Source of the DNA: Legionella gresilensis
Lineage (GTDB): Bacteria > Pseudomonadota > Gammaproteobacteria > Legionellales > Legionellaceae
Direction of reading: 5' to 3'
Length of the DNA: 64,000 bases
NCBI RefSeq assembly: GCF_900639865.1
Contig: NZ_CAAAHX010000006.1
Location: forward strand, 186,001 to 250,000
Each line of letters opens with the position of its first letter. The first letter of the stretch is position 1. The notes below the pieces were generated by a model that was not told the origin of the DNA, made no database searches, and saw only the letters and a program-made list of their open reading frames with translations. Positions 1 through 8,539 of the stretch are shown here, piece by piece. Made by a program: the position numbers and the translations under genes.

Positions 1-2
1 CT

Positions 3-191
3 TTAATGCAACCTTTAGTCGGGTGGTTAGTAGATTTAGTCTCTGGCGCTAGAGGTTATAATGTAGAGAAATTACTTCTTTCTGATTTTCAGGCAGGGTT
101 GCAAATTCTACCTTTATGCTCACTGATTGCCTTAATTTTAGCGTTTACTGTAAAAGAAACCTATTGTAAGCCAGTTTATAAAGCACAATAA
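3..191 (+). CDS. MFS transporter, C-terminal fragment (cut by window start)
   Basis: Only the last 63 or so codons are present; the frame is open to the left edge, so the gene begins outside the window. The visible protein has a QPLVGWLVD segment typical of the eleventh helix of major facilitator transporters, a short polar loop, and a last hydrophobic helix (ILPLCSLIALILAF) followed by a charged tail (VKETYCK). This ending is common in Legionella-type MFS proteins of the ProP/nitrate-like group, but the substrate cannot be read from this piece. A hairpin follows the stop codon. Confidence 0.7.
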   Translation, partial: LMQPLVGWLVDLVSGARGYNVEKLLLSDFQAGLQILPLCSLIALILAFTVKETYCKPVYKAQ

Positions 192-222
192 AATAATCCT
201 TTAGTTAATGTGTTTAACTAGG

Positions 223-266
223 GAAGCCGTAGCTTATACTTTCTAATAAAGAGTAAGCTTGGCTTC
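223..266 (+). terminator. Hairpin after MFS gene, probable terminator
   Basis: GAAGCC (223-228) pairs with GGCTTC (261-266), and inside it AGCTTA (231-236) pairs with TAAGCT (254-259). The hairpin lies 31 bases after the MFS stop codon. The T-run is not directly behind the stem (TTGTTTTT comes about 15 bases later), so termination is likely but not textbook. Confidence 0.5.
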
Positions 267-360
267 TATAGCAACATAACTTGTTTTTAACCTAACATAG
301 TCAGTTAGTATAACTTTTATCTATAATTATTAATTAATATTATTATAATTTATAAAACTT

Positions 361-801
361 ATGTCTATCTCTATTAAGAAAATCACTTCGCCAACTGAGT
401 TAAAAGAATGCTTAGCTATTCGTAGAAAAGTATTTGTTGAAGGCCAGAAAGTGCCTCTGAATGAAGAGCTTGATGGAAAAGATAATGAAAGTGCCCACTA
501 CCTTTTAACTATAAACCGGATTCCAGCTGGTGTTGCGAGGGTTCGCTATTTAAATAATACTGCTAAAATTGAGCGAGTTGCAGTCTTACCAGATTATCAA
601 GGCCAAGGTTTAGGTAAACAACTTATGCAAGTTATTATTGCGGATCTCCAACAAGATAAAAAGATTACTAGCGCAAAATTAGGTGCCCAAAGCCATGCTA
701 TTTCATTTTATGAAAAGCTTGGTTTTAAAGTATATGGTAATGAATATATGGATGCAGGTATACCGCATAAAGATATGATGCTTAATTTAAATTCAAAATA
801 A
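361..801 (+). CDS. GNAT family N-acetyltransferase
   Basis: A 146-residue single-domain acetyltransferase of the GNAT fold, which moves an acetyl group from acetyl-CoA to an amine. The acetyl-CoA pyrophosphate loop is visible at residues 80-86 (QGQGLGK), after the beta-4 strand IERVAVLPDY; the C-terminal AISFYEKLGFKVYG is the usual motif B region. It resembles the YjcF/ElaA-type cytosolic group; the substrate is unknown. No good ribosome binding site precedes the ATG, and the 5' region is very AT-rich. It stands alone and converges with the next gene, whose stop is 3 bases away. Confidence 0.85.
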   Translation: MSISIKKITSPTELKECLAIRRKVFVEGQKVPLNEELDGKDNESAHYLLTINRIPAGVARVRYLNNTAKIERVAVLPDYQGQGLGKQLMQVIIADLQQDKKITSAKLGAQSHAISFYEKLGFKVYGNEYMDAGIPHKDMMLNLNSK

Positions 802-803
802 AT

Positions 804-1331
804 CTAAGTAATATTCTCAACTGGCGCTGGTTTACTAAATTTATATTGTAAGTATAAAAGAATAAAACCAAACACAGGAATGAAAATATCTGACCAAAAA
901 ATTACTCCAGCATTTCCAGGCGCAAAATTATGAGTAGTAATCATATCATATATATGTACACTTGCTGCTCCCCATAAAAATAGAGCTGGGGCAATAATGG
1001 TGGCGGCTCGAAATCCTAAATGAGACCAGAAACTTAGCACACCTATAACGCCGAATCCTAAACTTGCAAAACCTACTTCATTTTGAAACGGGCTATTCTC
1101 CCATCCAATAAATCGTGCTACCATCTCACCAAAGAATACATGCATAACAAAATTATATAGGAAGCTAAAGCCAATATTAAAAAGTAAAAAATGAGAAAAA
1201 ATTATTCTGATGACTCGAGCTTTATTGAGATGTTTTCGTTTCATGATTAATGAAATTAGAGCAGAAATTAAACTTAAAATAAAAAGAGTTAAGGTAAAAT
1301 TAGTTAATAAGAAGGTAATTAATTCTCGCAT
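804..1331 (-). CDS. Predicted multi-pass membrane protein, DUF6790-like
   Basis: 175 residues with four to five hydrophobic helices: about 5-27, 42-66, 90-110, 113-130 and 145-165. The segment FFGEMVARFIGWENSPFQNE followed by VGFASLGFGVIG matches what I know of the DUF6790 family of inner membrane proteins, whose function is unknown. The start is supported by AGGAAAGGG upstream of the ATG. It is convergent with the GNAT gene and is followed upstream by a 430-base gap, so it has its own promoter. No catalytic motif is visible. Confidence 0.7.
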   Translation of the reverse strand: MRELITFLLTNFTLTLFILSLISALISLIMKRKHLNKARVIRIIFSHFLLFNIGFSFLYNFVMHVFFGEMVARFIGWENSPFQNEVGFASLGFGVIGVLSFWSHLGFRAATIIAPALFLWGAASVHIYDMITTHNFAPGNAGVIFWSDIFIPVFGFILLYLQYKFSKPAPVENIT

Positions 1332-1761
1332 ATTATCCCTTTCCTGTGCTTTAAAATTAATATAATCTAATATAGAAATATAACAAAATTTAGATAATAT
1401 ATTGAAATTTCTTAATTTTAACCAGGTTACTATCCCTTAAATAAAATCGCTAGTTGATAGTAGAATTTAATAGACATAAGCTTATTCAATTAAATTATCT
1501 ATAGAAATTAAATTGTTCTATTTATTTTGGTAGTTTAACAATAAGTTTTATTAGAACTTATAAAATATTCTTATTTTATAGCTTGCCTAAATTATAATAA
1601 TCTTGGTAAGTTTAATAATTACAATCGTTTAATTAAGCAAGTTATAAAAATAATTAGTAGATTTTAAGGTAATAACAGCTCGTACTTTAATTGGCATGAT
1701 ATTTCTTGTTACACTCATTTAGATAAACTGCTAAAAGTAAGAATTCAATCCGGAGATAATA
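1332..1761. other. Intergenic gap, 430 bases
   Basis: Divergent promoter region between the DUF6790-like gene and the DUF945 gene. Very AT-rich, with stops in all frames. I see no RNA gene, strong hairpin or clear promoter consensus in it. Confidence 0.6.
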
Positions 1762-3309
1762 ATGAGAAAATTAGTAGTATTAGTGGTTGTTCTAGCGATA
1801 TTAGTCCTTGGTGGCTATTATGCTATGGGCGCTGTTACTGAGAGAACGATAAAGCGTAATATTGCAACCGTTAATAGGACTAATGGCGTCAATGCTCAAA
1901 TTGTAAAATATCATCGAGGGTGGTTTACTTCAAATGCTCTTTTAAATTGGCAGATTACGGTTCCTGAGCGGCAAGTGAAAGATGCTAATGGCCAAGTTCA
2001 AACAATTCCTGCACAAAACCTTACCCTCAATATGCCCTTAAAGATTTATCATGGGCCTATTATTTTTGCTAATAAAACAGTGAAATTTGGTATGGGTTAC
2101 GGTAGTACGGATATTTTATTACCTGTTGAATATCAGCAGCAGTTTAACAACTACTTTATGAATGGCTCCACTCAGCCCAAATTAAATTTAAGCTTGTTTG
2201 TGACTTATCTAAATAATAGTCAAATTGAAATGGCTGTTCCTAGCTTTAAATTAATTACTCGTCAAGATCAAACAGAATTTGATTGGATGGGGATGAATGG
2301 TACGGTTCATGTTACTTCTAATGCAGATAAAATTAATGGTGATTTTAACGTCAATGGCATGCAGGTTAAAAAAGGTGATAAAGCTGCTGTTTTAAGTGAA
2401 GTTACTAGTGAATATAATCTACATAATACTGAGGTAGGTATTTATTTAGGCACAGCTAGTGTGACTTTTCCTTCTTTTGTTATTAATGACAAAGGGCAAC
2501 GCTTATTTGAACTAAATGACTTAGATATGCATTCGAGCAGTGATATTGAAGATGGACTATTTAGTTCACACTTTAAATCATCTATTGATAAGATTGTTGC
2601 TAATGGTAAGAAATTTGGCCCTGGTAATTTAGAAATGGCTATTCGAAACCTTGATGCTAACGCATTGGGACGAATTAATCAGCAGGCTAAACATATTCAG
2701 CAAAGTTCTACAGATTTAGAAAAGCAGCAAGCGGTCTTCGCTATATTACCTGAGATACCCAAGCTATTAAGCCGCGGAGCAGAATTTGAAATTTCAGAGT
2801 TAAATTTTGTTATGCCTGAAGGTACTATAGAAGGAAATGCACAAATTTCTCTACCACAAGGTGAACATAATAATCCGCTAGAGCTAATGCAGAGAGTTCA
2901 AGGTAAAGGTAGATTAAAAGTGCCAGCTGAAATAGTTAGAAGAGTTTTGACTGAAGCAAATCGTCAAAAACTATCAGCTCAGCAGAATGCGGCAACACAA
3001 CAGCAAAATGTAAATTCTCAAACTACAAATGTTACAACAGAACAGCAGCCAACAGACAATAATACACAAATACAGACAACAACTACTACAAATCAATCTG
3101 TTCAGCAAACTACTGCAACTGCCCAGACTGCACCGCAGGTTGATATAGTTCAACAATCAGCTGCCATGACTAATAATCAAATAGCTTCATTAATTCAATC
3201 AGGCGTATTGGTTGTGAATGGAAATTATTATGTTATAGAAGTAGCTTTACAGCAGGGACAGCTACAGGTAAATGGTAAACCATTTAATTCTGCAATGCTT
3301 AAATTTTAA
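1762..3309 (+). CDS. YdgA family protein (DUF945), inner-membrane anchored
   Basis: 515 residues. Residues 4-24 form an uncleaved-looking signal anchor (LVVLVVVLAILVLGGYYAMG), so the bulk should lie in the periplasm. The following text (TERTIKRNI, then YHRGWFTSNA) is the start of the DUF945/YdgA domain, and the C-terminal GVLVVNGNYYVIEVALQQGQ closes it. Residues about 400-470, just before that end, are extremely rich in Gln, Asn and Thr and look disordered. The family is widespread in gammaproteobacteria; no biochemical role is established that I know of. The ATG has a CCGGAG ribosome binding site. Single gene upstream of fis. Confidence 0.85.
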   Translation: MRKLVVLVVVLAILVLGGYYAMGAVTERTIKRNIATVNRTNGVNAQIVKYHRGWFTSNALLNWQITVPERQVKDANGQVQTIPAQNLTLNMPLKIYHGPIIFANKTVKFGMGYGSTDILLPVEYQQQFNNYFMNGSTQPKLNLSLFVTYLNNSQIEMAVPSFKLITRQDQTEFDWMGMNGTVHVTSNADKINGDFNVNGMQVKKGDKAAVLSEVTSEYNLHNTEVGIYLGTASVTFPSFVINDKGQRLFELNDLDMHSSSDIEDGLFSSHFKSSIDKIVANGKKFGPGNLEMAIRNLDANALGRINQQAKHIQQSSTDLEKQQAVFAILPEIPKLLSRGAEFEISELNFVMPEGTIEGNAQISLPQGEHNNPLELMQRVQGKGRLKVPAEIVRRVLTEANRQKLSAQQNAATQQQNVNSQTTNVTTEQQPTDNNTQIQTTTTTNQSVQQTTATAQTAPQVDIVQQSAAMTNNQIASLIQSGVLVVNGNYYVIEVALQQGQLQVNGKPFNSAMLKF

Positions 3310-3449
3310 ATTATAACACCAGCCTTATTGAAATTGGCCAAACTGACTAGTTATTTGAATTGATTGATTTTAAACAAATATATGCCTTTTACTTGTCAGG
3401 AATTATCCAATTCGATAAGATGCTGCATTTTAAGGAGGAGTTAATAAGA

Positions 3450-3737
3450 ATGACAACAATCAGTAATGAAGTCGGAGATAATACTGCATCATCATCGTTA
3501 GCAGCTAGTGTAACTCAGTCTGTGCAGAAATATTTCGCCGAGCTGAAGGGAACTGATCCTGTTGATCTTTATCAGTTTGTTTTAGAAGAGATTGAAACCC
3601 CATTATTTCGCGCTGTTATGGAGCATTGTAAATACAATCAATCTCGTGCAGCTGTTATGCTTGGCATAAGTCGTGGTACTTTAAGAACAAAACTACGACG
3701 TTATTTTGATGATAAATATGTTGGAACGCGTGATTAA
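3450..3737 (+). CDS. fis: Fis family nucleoid protein / transcription factor
   Basis: Fis bends DNA and regulates rRNA, tRNA and growth-phase genes as a homodimer. I place the start at 3450 because TAAGGAGGAG lies just upstream; this gives 95 residues, close to the 98 of E. coli Fis. A longer frame from 3360 exists but has no ribosome binding site. The C-terminal helix-turn-helix is clear: NQSRAAVMLGISRGTLRTKL, ending RRYFDD. The N-terminal beta-hairpin arms of E. coli Fis are weakly conserved here. It is not preceded by dusB, its usual partner. Legionella species carry several Fis paralogs, so this may be one of a set. Confidence 0.9.
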   Translation: MTTISNEVGDNTASSSLAASVTQSVQKYFAELKGTDPVDLYQFVLEEIETPLFRAVMEHCKYNQSRAAVMLGISRGTLRTKLRRYFDDKYVGTRD

Positions 3738-3850
3738 TCTTTTCGCTCAGTTCGCATTGCAGGAGTGTTGTTAGTTAATAATCAACTTCGCTCCTTGCCC
3801 AATTTATTTTATATCGTTAGATTCAATCCTTATAATCTTTATTCTTATGT

Positions 3851-3910
3851 AACGTTCGTTCAACATAAAAGAGACGAAGGCTCTTTTGTCGTTAAATGGA
3901 CGTTATCCCT
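3851..3910. repeat. Dispersed palindromic repeat, family A, copy 1
   Basis: About 60 bases, starting AACGTTCGTTCAACATAAAA. The core is AAAAGAG-ACGAAGG-CTCTTTT, then TGGACGTTATCCCT. It aligns along its whole length to 5501-5561, and in degraded form to 39254-39314. It could also act as a terminator for fis. Confidence 0.75.
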
Positions 3911-4086
3911 TTATTCAAGAATCATATCAAAATACTTATATTGTTAAAGCATATATCCATATAATAGGTAGTATTTATGAGTTTGAGAAAAGAAACCTTT
4001 TACATAAAAAAACCAAAGTCTTTATGCTATCGAAACAATGAACTTTGTTAAATGAGTATTTATGTATTACCTAAAGCAAGAGTAGG

Positions 4087-4118
4087 TTAATTTACCCGCT
4101 AATAAGCGAGTAAATTAA
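4087..4118 (-). terminator. Hairpin after prsA, probable terminator
   Basis: TTAATTTAC-C-CGCT / AGCG-A-GTAAATTAA: 13 base pairs with one mismatch and an AATA loop, 24 bases beyond the prsA stop. The trailing T-run is poor on either strand. Confidence 0.55.
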
Positions 4119-4141
4119 AGAGATTTGGCACTAAAGAGAAA

Positions 4142-5089
4142 TTATTCAGCAAACATAGAACTTACAGATTCCTCAACATTCACTCGCTTAATTGCCTGAG
4201 CTAACATTTCTGCTAAGCTAACCACACGAATTTTGCGACATTGTTTTGCTTGATCTGAAAGAGGAATTGTATCTGTAACAACAACTTCATCAAGTTCGGA
4301 ATGAATAATATTGTTCAAGGCTGGTCCGGAAAGAACAGGATGCGTAATATAAGCTCGGACACTCATGGCACCATGACGTTTAAGCTGCTGCGCAGCAGAG
4401 CATAAAGTTCCTGCTGTATCCACAATATCATCGATAATAAGGCAATTTCTACCTGCTGGCTCACCAATAATATGCATAACTTCAGATTTGTTAGGGCCAG
4501 TGCGCCTTTTATCAATAATGGATAGCTCAGCGTCATTTAAACGTTTGGCCATCGCTCGGGCTCGTACAACGCCTCCTACGTCAGGTGAAACTACCATTAG
4601 TTGAGATAAATTTTGCTGCTTAACATCTTCAAGTAAGATAGGAGTAGAGTAAACGTTATCAACAGGCATATAAAAAAAGCCTTGTATTTGATCTGCGTGT
4701 AAGTCAACTGTCAAAACTCTACATATGCCAACAGAAGCCATCATATCAGCAACAACTTTCGCAGTAATTGGTACACGTGCTGAACGAACTCTTCTATCCT
4801 GTCTAGCATAACCAAAATAGGGAACTACTGCTGTTATTCTTCCAGCTGATGAACGCCTTAAAGCGTCTGACATCGTTAATAATTCCATTAAATTATCATT
4901 AGCGGGAGCACAGGTTGATTGCACGACAAAAACATCTTTGCCGCGAACATTTTCTAATATTTCAACCATAGTCTCGCCATCACTAAATTTGCCAACTAAA
5001 GCTTGGCCGAGAGGCACTTGTAAATGGTTTGCTATTTTGAAAGCAAGATCCGGATTAGCATTACCAGTAAAGATCATCATTGTAGACAT
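4142..5089 (-). CDS. prsA: Ribose-phosphate pyrophosphokinase (PRPP synthetase)
   Basis: Makes 5-phosphoribosyl 1-diphosphate from ribose 5-phosphate and ATP, the precursor of purines, pyrimidines, histidine, tryptophan and NAD; cytosolic. 315 residues, the normal length of bacterial class I enzymes. Visible signatures are the N-terminal [14 protein letters not shown], the [11 protein letters not shown] metal/ATP loop near residue 130 and the PRPP-binding [10 protein letters not shown] near residue 220. tRNA-Gln lies upstream in the same direction and lolB beyond that, the usual gammaproteobacterial lolB-(ispE)-tRNA-prs order, except that ispE is absent here. Very secure assignment. Confidence 0.97.
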   Translation of the reverse strand: MSTMMIFTGNANPDLAFKIANHLQVPLGQALVGKFSDGETMVEILENVRGKDVFVVQSTCAPANDNLMELLTMSDALRRSSAGRITAVVPYFGYARQDRRVRSARVPITAKVVADMMASVGICRVLTVDLHADQIQGFFYMPVDNVYSTPILLEDVKQQNLSQLMVVSPDVGGVVRARAMAKRLNDAELSIIDKRRTGPNKSEVMHIIGEPAGRNCLIIDDIVDTAGTLCSAAQQLKRHGAMSVRAYITHPVLSGPALNNIIHSELDEVVVTDTIPLSDQAKQCRKIRVVSLAEMLAQAIKRVNVEESVSSMFAE

Positions 5090-5305
5090 GTGTGAAGCCT
5101 TTGATTCAGTTAATCAGTCACTTAAACACATAGCAGAAGACAGCCAAAAAGATATAATTATTATTTGAGCGATTGAGCAACGCATCCTTTCCAGATATCT
5201 TCTGCCGTCTGTTTACTTGAACCGACATGTTGCGCCTTCAATTGTATTTTTTCTTTGTTGAAGTTAATAAACCTAAACTCTTACAAGTAGGACTTCAACA
5301 AGAAG

Positions 5306-5380
5306 TGGCTGGGGTGCTAGGATTCGAACCTAGGTATGCAGGGATCAAAACCCTGTGCCTTACCGCTTGGCTACACCCCA
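5306..5380 (-). tRNA. tRNA-Gln (anticodon TTG)
   Basis: On the minus strand the sequence folds as a full cloverleaf: acceptor TGGGGTG pairs with CACCCCA, anticodon stem CAGGG/CCCTG encloses loop TTTTGAT with anticodon TTG, and the T arm contains GGTTCGAATCC. The 3' CCA is encoded. It lies between lolB and prsA, as in related gammaproteobacteria. Confidence 0.97.
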
Positions 5381-5500
5381 AAAAGCTGTAGATTCCATAT
5401 CTTCCATGAATATATTACACCAAACGCTGCAATACGGGGGGTATTTTGCAGATAAATTAGTTTAATGTCAACGCTAAGTTTTGAAAATAACTTAATAATT

Positions 5501-5649
5501 AACGTGAGTTCGATATAAAAGAGCCAAAGGCTCTTTTATATCGCTAAACGAACGTTATCCCGTAAAATGCGTAGCATTTATACGGGATCCAGATTAAACA
5601 TAAATAAATTCGACATAAAATATATTTGTTATATTTTATATCGAATTTA
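5501..5649. repeat. Repeat family A, longest copy: three consecutive hairpins
   Basis: Hairpin 1: 5511-5525 pairs with 5529-5543, 15 perfect base pairs (CGATATAAAAGAGCC) with an AAA loop. Hairpin 2: 5557-5570 pairs with 5574-5588 around GTA, one bulged A. Hairpin 3: 5606-5624 pairs with 5630-5648 around TTTGT, 18 of 19 pairs. The first 60 bases match the copy at 3851-3910; hairpin 1 and a degraded CCGTAAAATGC part also appear at 39254-39490. No open reading frame, so it looks like a non-autonomous palindromic element. Confidence 0.8.
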
Positions 5650-5747
5650 CGTGAATTAGACTGTTTGATGTAAATGGATAAAATTCATAAAAATTTAAGC
5701 AGTAAACTCTATTGATATTTATGGGTTAGAAAATGCTAAAAATCTAC

Positions 5748-5784
5748 TCTTAGCCTACCTTAGTTTACCCATGGTAGGCTAAGA
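5748..5784 (-). terminator. lolB terminator hairpin
   Basis: TCTTAGCCTACC (5748-5759) pairs perfectly over 12 bases with GGTAGGCTAAGA (5773-5784), 22 bases beyond the lolB stop codon. The tail on the minus strand (GTAGATTTTTAGC) includes TTTTT about 5 bases after the stem. Confidence 0.75.
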
Positions 5785-5805
5785 ATTTATATTATTAATA
5801 AACTA

Positions 5806-6591
5806 CTAAATGCTCCAACGATTAATAACTAATTTAATAAAGACACCATTGCCTTGTAAACGGATATGAGACGGTAATACTGCTTTACCAACACTTTGGT
5901 AACCTAAGTATTGAATTGTATAACTTCCTTGACGAAGTAGTATTAAACGATTCCCCGCGTCTCGTTTAGCTGATTGGACGGCGCCAGGAGCAGGCAAGCC
6001 ACGGACCCAATAATATAAATTATTTACAGGTAAGCGAATGCCCGTTTGTTGTAATAACAGTTGCTCAGCATTTGAAGAAGTTGCTCTTTTTGATCCATCT
6101 TGTAAAACTATTGTACCGCCACGTTTAGCAATCATGATAGTACCACTACCTAGCGGGCCAAAAAGACGAATCTGATAGCTGCCAGCGCCCCGTTGATACC
6201 AATTAATAGAAGCTGTTGCAGACTTTCTTGCACTTCGAACGGCTAGTGCGCCAGATAGATTCCATGAAGAAGGTACCCCTCTTGCAGCTTGAGTAATCTG
6301 TTTTCCCGTTATTTGCGTTTTGTCTGCTTTAGGATTGGCATCAACTAATTTATTGGATAAATTTTTACCATTAAGATTATTTTTAGTTTGCGCAAGATTA
6401 GCGTTTGTATCTTGTGAATCTAATTCAAGTTGAGATTGTTGCCTAGCATTTTTAATAATTGTCCTTTCTTGTTGAGGCGCGGGCATATTATATTGAGGTG
6501 GTATGGATTCAAAATTTGTAGGTGGCCTGGTAGAAACGCACGCTGTTAAGAAAGATAATGTAAGAAGGCTGGCATATTTAAGTGATTTCAT
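5806..6591 (-). CDS. lolB: Outer-membrane lipoprotein LolB, long linker form
   Basis: LolB receives lipoproteins from periplasmic LolA and inserts them into the outer membrane. I start it at 6591, behind AAAGGAA, giving 261 residues; an upstream ATG at 6630 would add 13 residues before the signal peptide. The signal peptide ends in the lipobox LTAC (Cys18). The LolB domain begins only near residue 103 (PSSWNLSGALAVRSARKSA) and runs to the end (IRLQGNGVFIKLVINRW). The roughly 80-residue Gln/Asn/Lys-rich linker between Cys18 and the domain is longer than in E. coli LolB. Assignment rests on the domain, lipobox and position upstream of tRNA-Gln and prs. Confidence 0.88.
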   Translation of the reverse strand: MKSLKYASLLTLSFLTACVSTRPPTNFESIPPQYNMPAPQQERTIIKNARQQSQLELDSQDTNANLAQTKNNLNGKNLSNKLVDANPKADKTQITGKQITQAARGVPSSWNLSGALAVRSARKSATASINWYQRGAGSYQIRLFGPLGSGTIMIAKRGGTIVLQDGSKRATSSNAEQLLLQQTGIRLPVNNLYYWVRGLPAPGAVQSAKRDAGNRLILLRQGSYTIQYLGYQSVGKAVLPSHIRLQGNGVFIKLVINRWSI

Positions 6592-7028
6592 AGTTATTCC
6601 TTTATTCTTTATTAATCCATCAATCATCACATTTAGCTAATATTTTTTAATAAACTTATTTGATATTAATAGACTAAATATTTTTACTTTGCACTAATTT
6701 AATTAGAAGTAATTTTTGCTTCTTGCCTAATTTTAATAAAAAAAATGTAAAACTAGTAAGCTTAAGGTTATGTTTGTAAATTGTTATTTATCAAAAAATT
6801 TTAATATCAGATGATGCACTTGCTGGATTGATTATTTTAGGATAGCCGCCATTGGTGGTAAGCAAAATAATCACGGCTAATCTTTGCTAATATTGAGCTT
6901 AAAAAATAACATCCATTGCTAGAAAGATAAATTTATAAATTAAATTTAGGAAAATGAATTTAGGTAATTCTTCTATAATTTATATTACTGTTAATGTTAG
7001 ATAAGTGCTTCATAAGAAGGAATTTAAT
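6592..7028. other. Divergent intergenic region, 437 bases
   Basis: Promoter region between lolB and the MFS gene. AT-rich. It holds one clear inverted repeat at 6829-6873; otherwise I see nothing. Confidence 0.55.
6829..6873. repeat. Isolated inverted repeat
   Basis: TGATTATTTT (6829-6838) is an exact inverted copy of AAAATAATCA (6864-6873), and CCGCC/GGTGG at 6846-6858 forms an inner stem with an ATT loop. It could be a cruciform-type repeat or a leader hairpin for the MFS gene about 155 bases downstream. Confidence 0.5.
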
Positions 7029-8228
7029 ATGTATAAACTAGACGCTGCGCGCTTTGGATCGGCAAGTTTATTTACGACCCTGATCATTCTTACTAACATT
7101 ATTCCTCCTTTAGCCATTGACGAATACACGCCTTCAATGCCTTTTATGGTAAGTGATTTAAATACCTCTGTAGCGCAAGTACAATTATCAATAATTTATT
7201 ACTTATTGGCCTTTTCAATTTCTCAATTAGTCTGCGGCGTATTATCGGATTATTTTGGAAGAAGAATTGTTCTTTTACTCTCTATGCCTCTATTTTTTTT
7301 AGGCAGTTTATTTTGTATCTTTACTCATAATATAGGGCTACTCATATTAGGCAGGATTCTGCAAGGATTAGGCGTGGGAGGTATCGCCTTAACGGGTCCT
7401 GCTTTAATGGCTGATTGCTTTGACGGACCAGAGTTAACAAAAGTAAGCAGTTATTATAGTTTAATTTATTCCTTTATTCCTATTACAGCCCCTGTTCTAG
7501 GGGGGCTCATTCAAGATTACTTTAATTGGCGAGCTAATTTTTTATTCATGTTTATACTATCCATTTTTATTTATTTTATTTTCTACTTTAAGTTACCTGA
7601 GACAAATCCTAGAGTCCCTTCAAAAAAATTAGATTTAGGAAATGTTTTAAAAAGTTACCTAATTATATTAACACATCGCAGCTATATGGTTTCCGTTATT
7701 GGCTTGATTTTAACCTGGTCACTCTTTGTGGTCTTTAGCATAATGGCACCTTTTATTATTGAGATAAGCCTAGGTTACTCTGCATCTGTATATGGTGCTT
7801 TTGCGATTCTAGTTGGTTTAGGTTTCTTTGTTGGTAATAGTATTAATAGCTTACTTATAAAGAAATATTCAGAAAATTTCCTTTTACGCGTTAGCTTATT
7901 ATCTATGTTAATCTTTTCAATTATTTTATTGAGCTTACAATTACAAAATTATATCAATATTTATACCATTATGATTCCGGTCTTTTTTATTATGACTGCC
8001 GCAGGTATTAGCTTTCCTCATCTTTATGCAAGTGCAGTAGGGGCCTTGCCTGAATATGCTGGAAAAGCAGGCTCGCTAATAGGCTCTTTAATTCTAATAG
8101 GAGCCGTTATTATTAATACTATAATTACTGATTTACGAGCCCACTCTTCTATTGATATGGCAGCTGTGTACTTAATCTTAAGTGCAATAAATTTATTGCT
8201 TTGTTTTATACCTCATACAAAGAAATAA
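7029..8228 (+). CDS. Bcr/CflA-type multidrug MFS transporter
   Basis: 399 residues with about twelve transmembrane helices. The N-terminal part (NIIPPLAIDEYTPSMPFM) and the cytoplasmic loop motif GVLSDYFGRRIVLL (MFS motif A) match the drug:proton antiporter DHA1 family containing Bcr and CflA, which export drugs such as bicyclomycin or sulfonamides; GPALMADCF fits too. The true substrate is unknown. The start at 7029 is chosen for AGAAGGAA just upstream; a frame-compatible TTG at 7005 is less likely. Its codons use many ATA and TTA triplets and the gene is rather AT-rich, but so is the neighbourhood. Single gene. Confidence 0.85.
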   Translation: MYKLDAARFGSASLFTTLIILTNIIPPLAIDEYTPSMPFMVSDLNTSVAQVQLSIIYYLLAFSISQLVCGVLSDYFGRRIVLLLSMPLFFLGSLFCIFTHNIGLLILGRILQGLGVGGIALTGPALMADCFDGPELTKVSSYYSLIYSFIPITAPVLGGLIQDYFNWRANFLFMFILSIFIYFIFYFKLPETNPRVPSKKLDLGNVLKSYLIILTHRSYMVSVIGLILTWSLFVVFSIMAPFIIEISLGYSASVYGAFAILVGLGFFVGNSINSLLIKKYSENFLLRVSLLSMLIFSIILLSLQLQNYINIYTIMIPVFFIMTAAGISFPHLYASAVGALPEYAGKAGSLIGSLILIGAVIINTIITDLRAHSSIDMAAVYLILSAINLLLCFIPHTKK

Positions 8229-8539
8229 CTATTTAAGCTAGGGAATCAATGAAAGATTGCTTTCCAGAGCAATGATTATCTTTTATAAAGCATGTTTAGC
8301 CTAGCGTTTCAGAATAGGTCATAAAGAGTTAAGTTCGTACGTTAAGTTATATTTAATCTAATCTTAAGGTGGTATTTTGTAGCCTCCATATAGGCTTTAG
8401 CTTTTTAAAGCGGCTTGAACACAAGCATTCTTTAAAACTATGTAATTGCTCTTTTTGATAGGCATAACAATATTAATGAGAATAGTCTTTTTCAAAACAA
8501 TACGTTAGACTGATATTATTTATATTTAAAACTTAATTC
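8229..8539. other. Intergenic gap, 311 bases
   Basis: Between the MFS gene and coaD. A small hairpin at 8256-8273 (ATTGCT/AGCAAT) followed by TTATCTTTT is a weak terminator candidate. No other feature seen. Confidence 0.45.

Larger units (their letters stand above)
3738..4141. other. Intergenic gap, 404 bases, with a repeat copy
   Basis: Between fis and the convergent prsA. A 60-codon open frame (3765-3947) runs through it but has no ribosome binding site and crosses a repeat, so I do not call it a gene. It holds one copy of repeat family A (3851-3910) and the prsA terminator hairpin (4087-4118). Confidence 0.6.
5381..5805. other. Intergenic gap, 425 bases, structured
   Basis: Where ispE would be expected between lolB and tRNA-Gln there is only non-coding DNA. 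It holds a triple-hairpin repeat element (5501-5649) and a lolB terminator (5748-5784). A TGTCAA at 5466-5471 reads TTGACA on the minus strand and may be part of the tRNA-Gln promoter, but the matching -10 is weak. Confidence 0.65.

Noticed and set aside
3765-3947. 60-codon frame downstream of fis
   Set aside because: Runs through a repeat copy, lacks a ribosome binding site and has no recognisable protein pattern.
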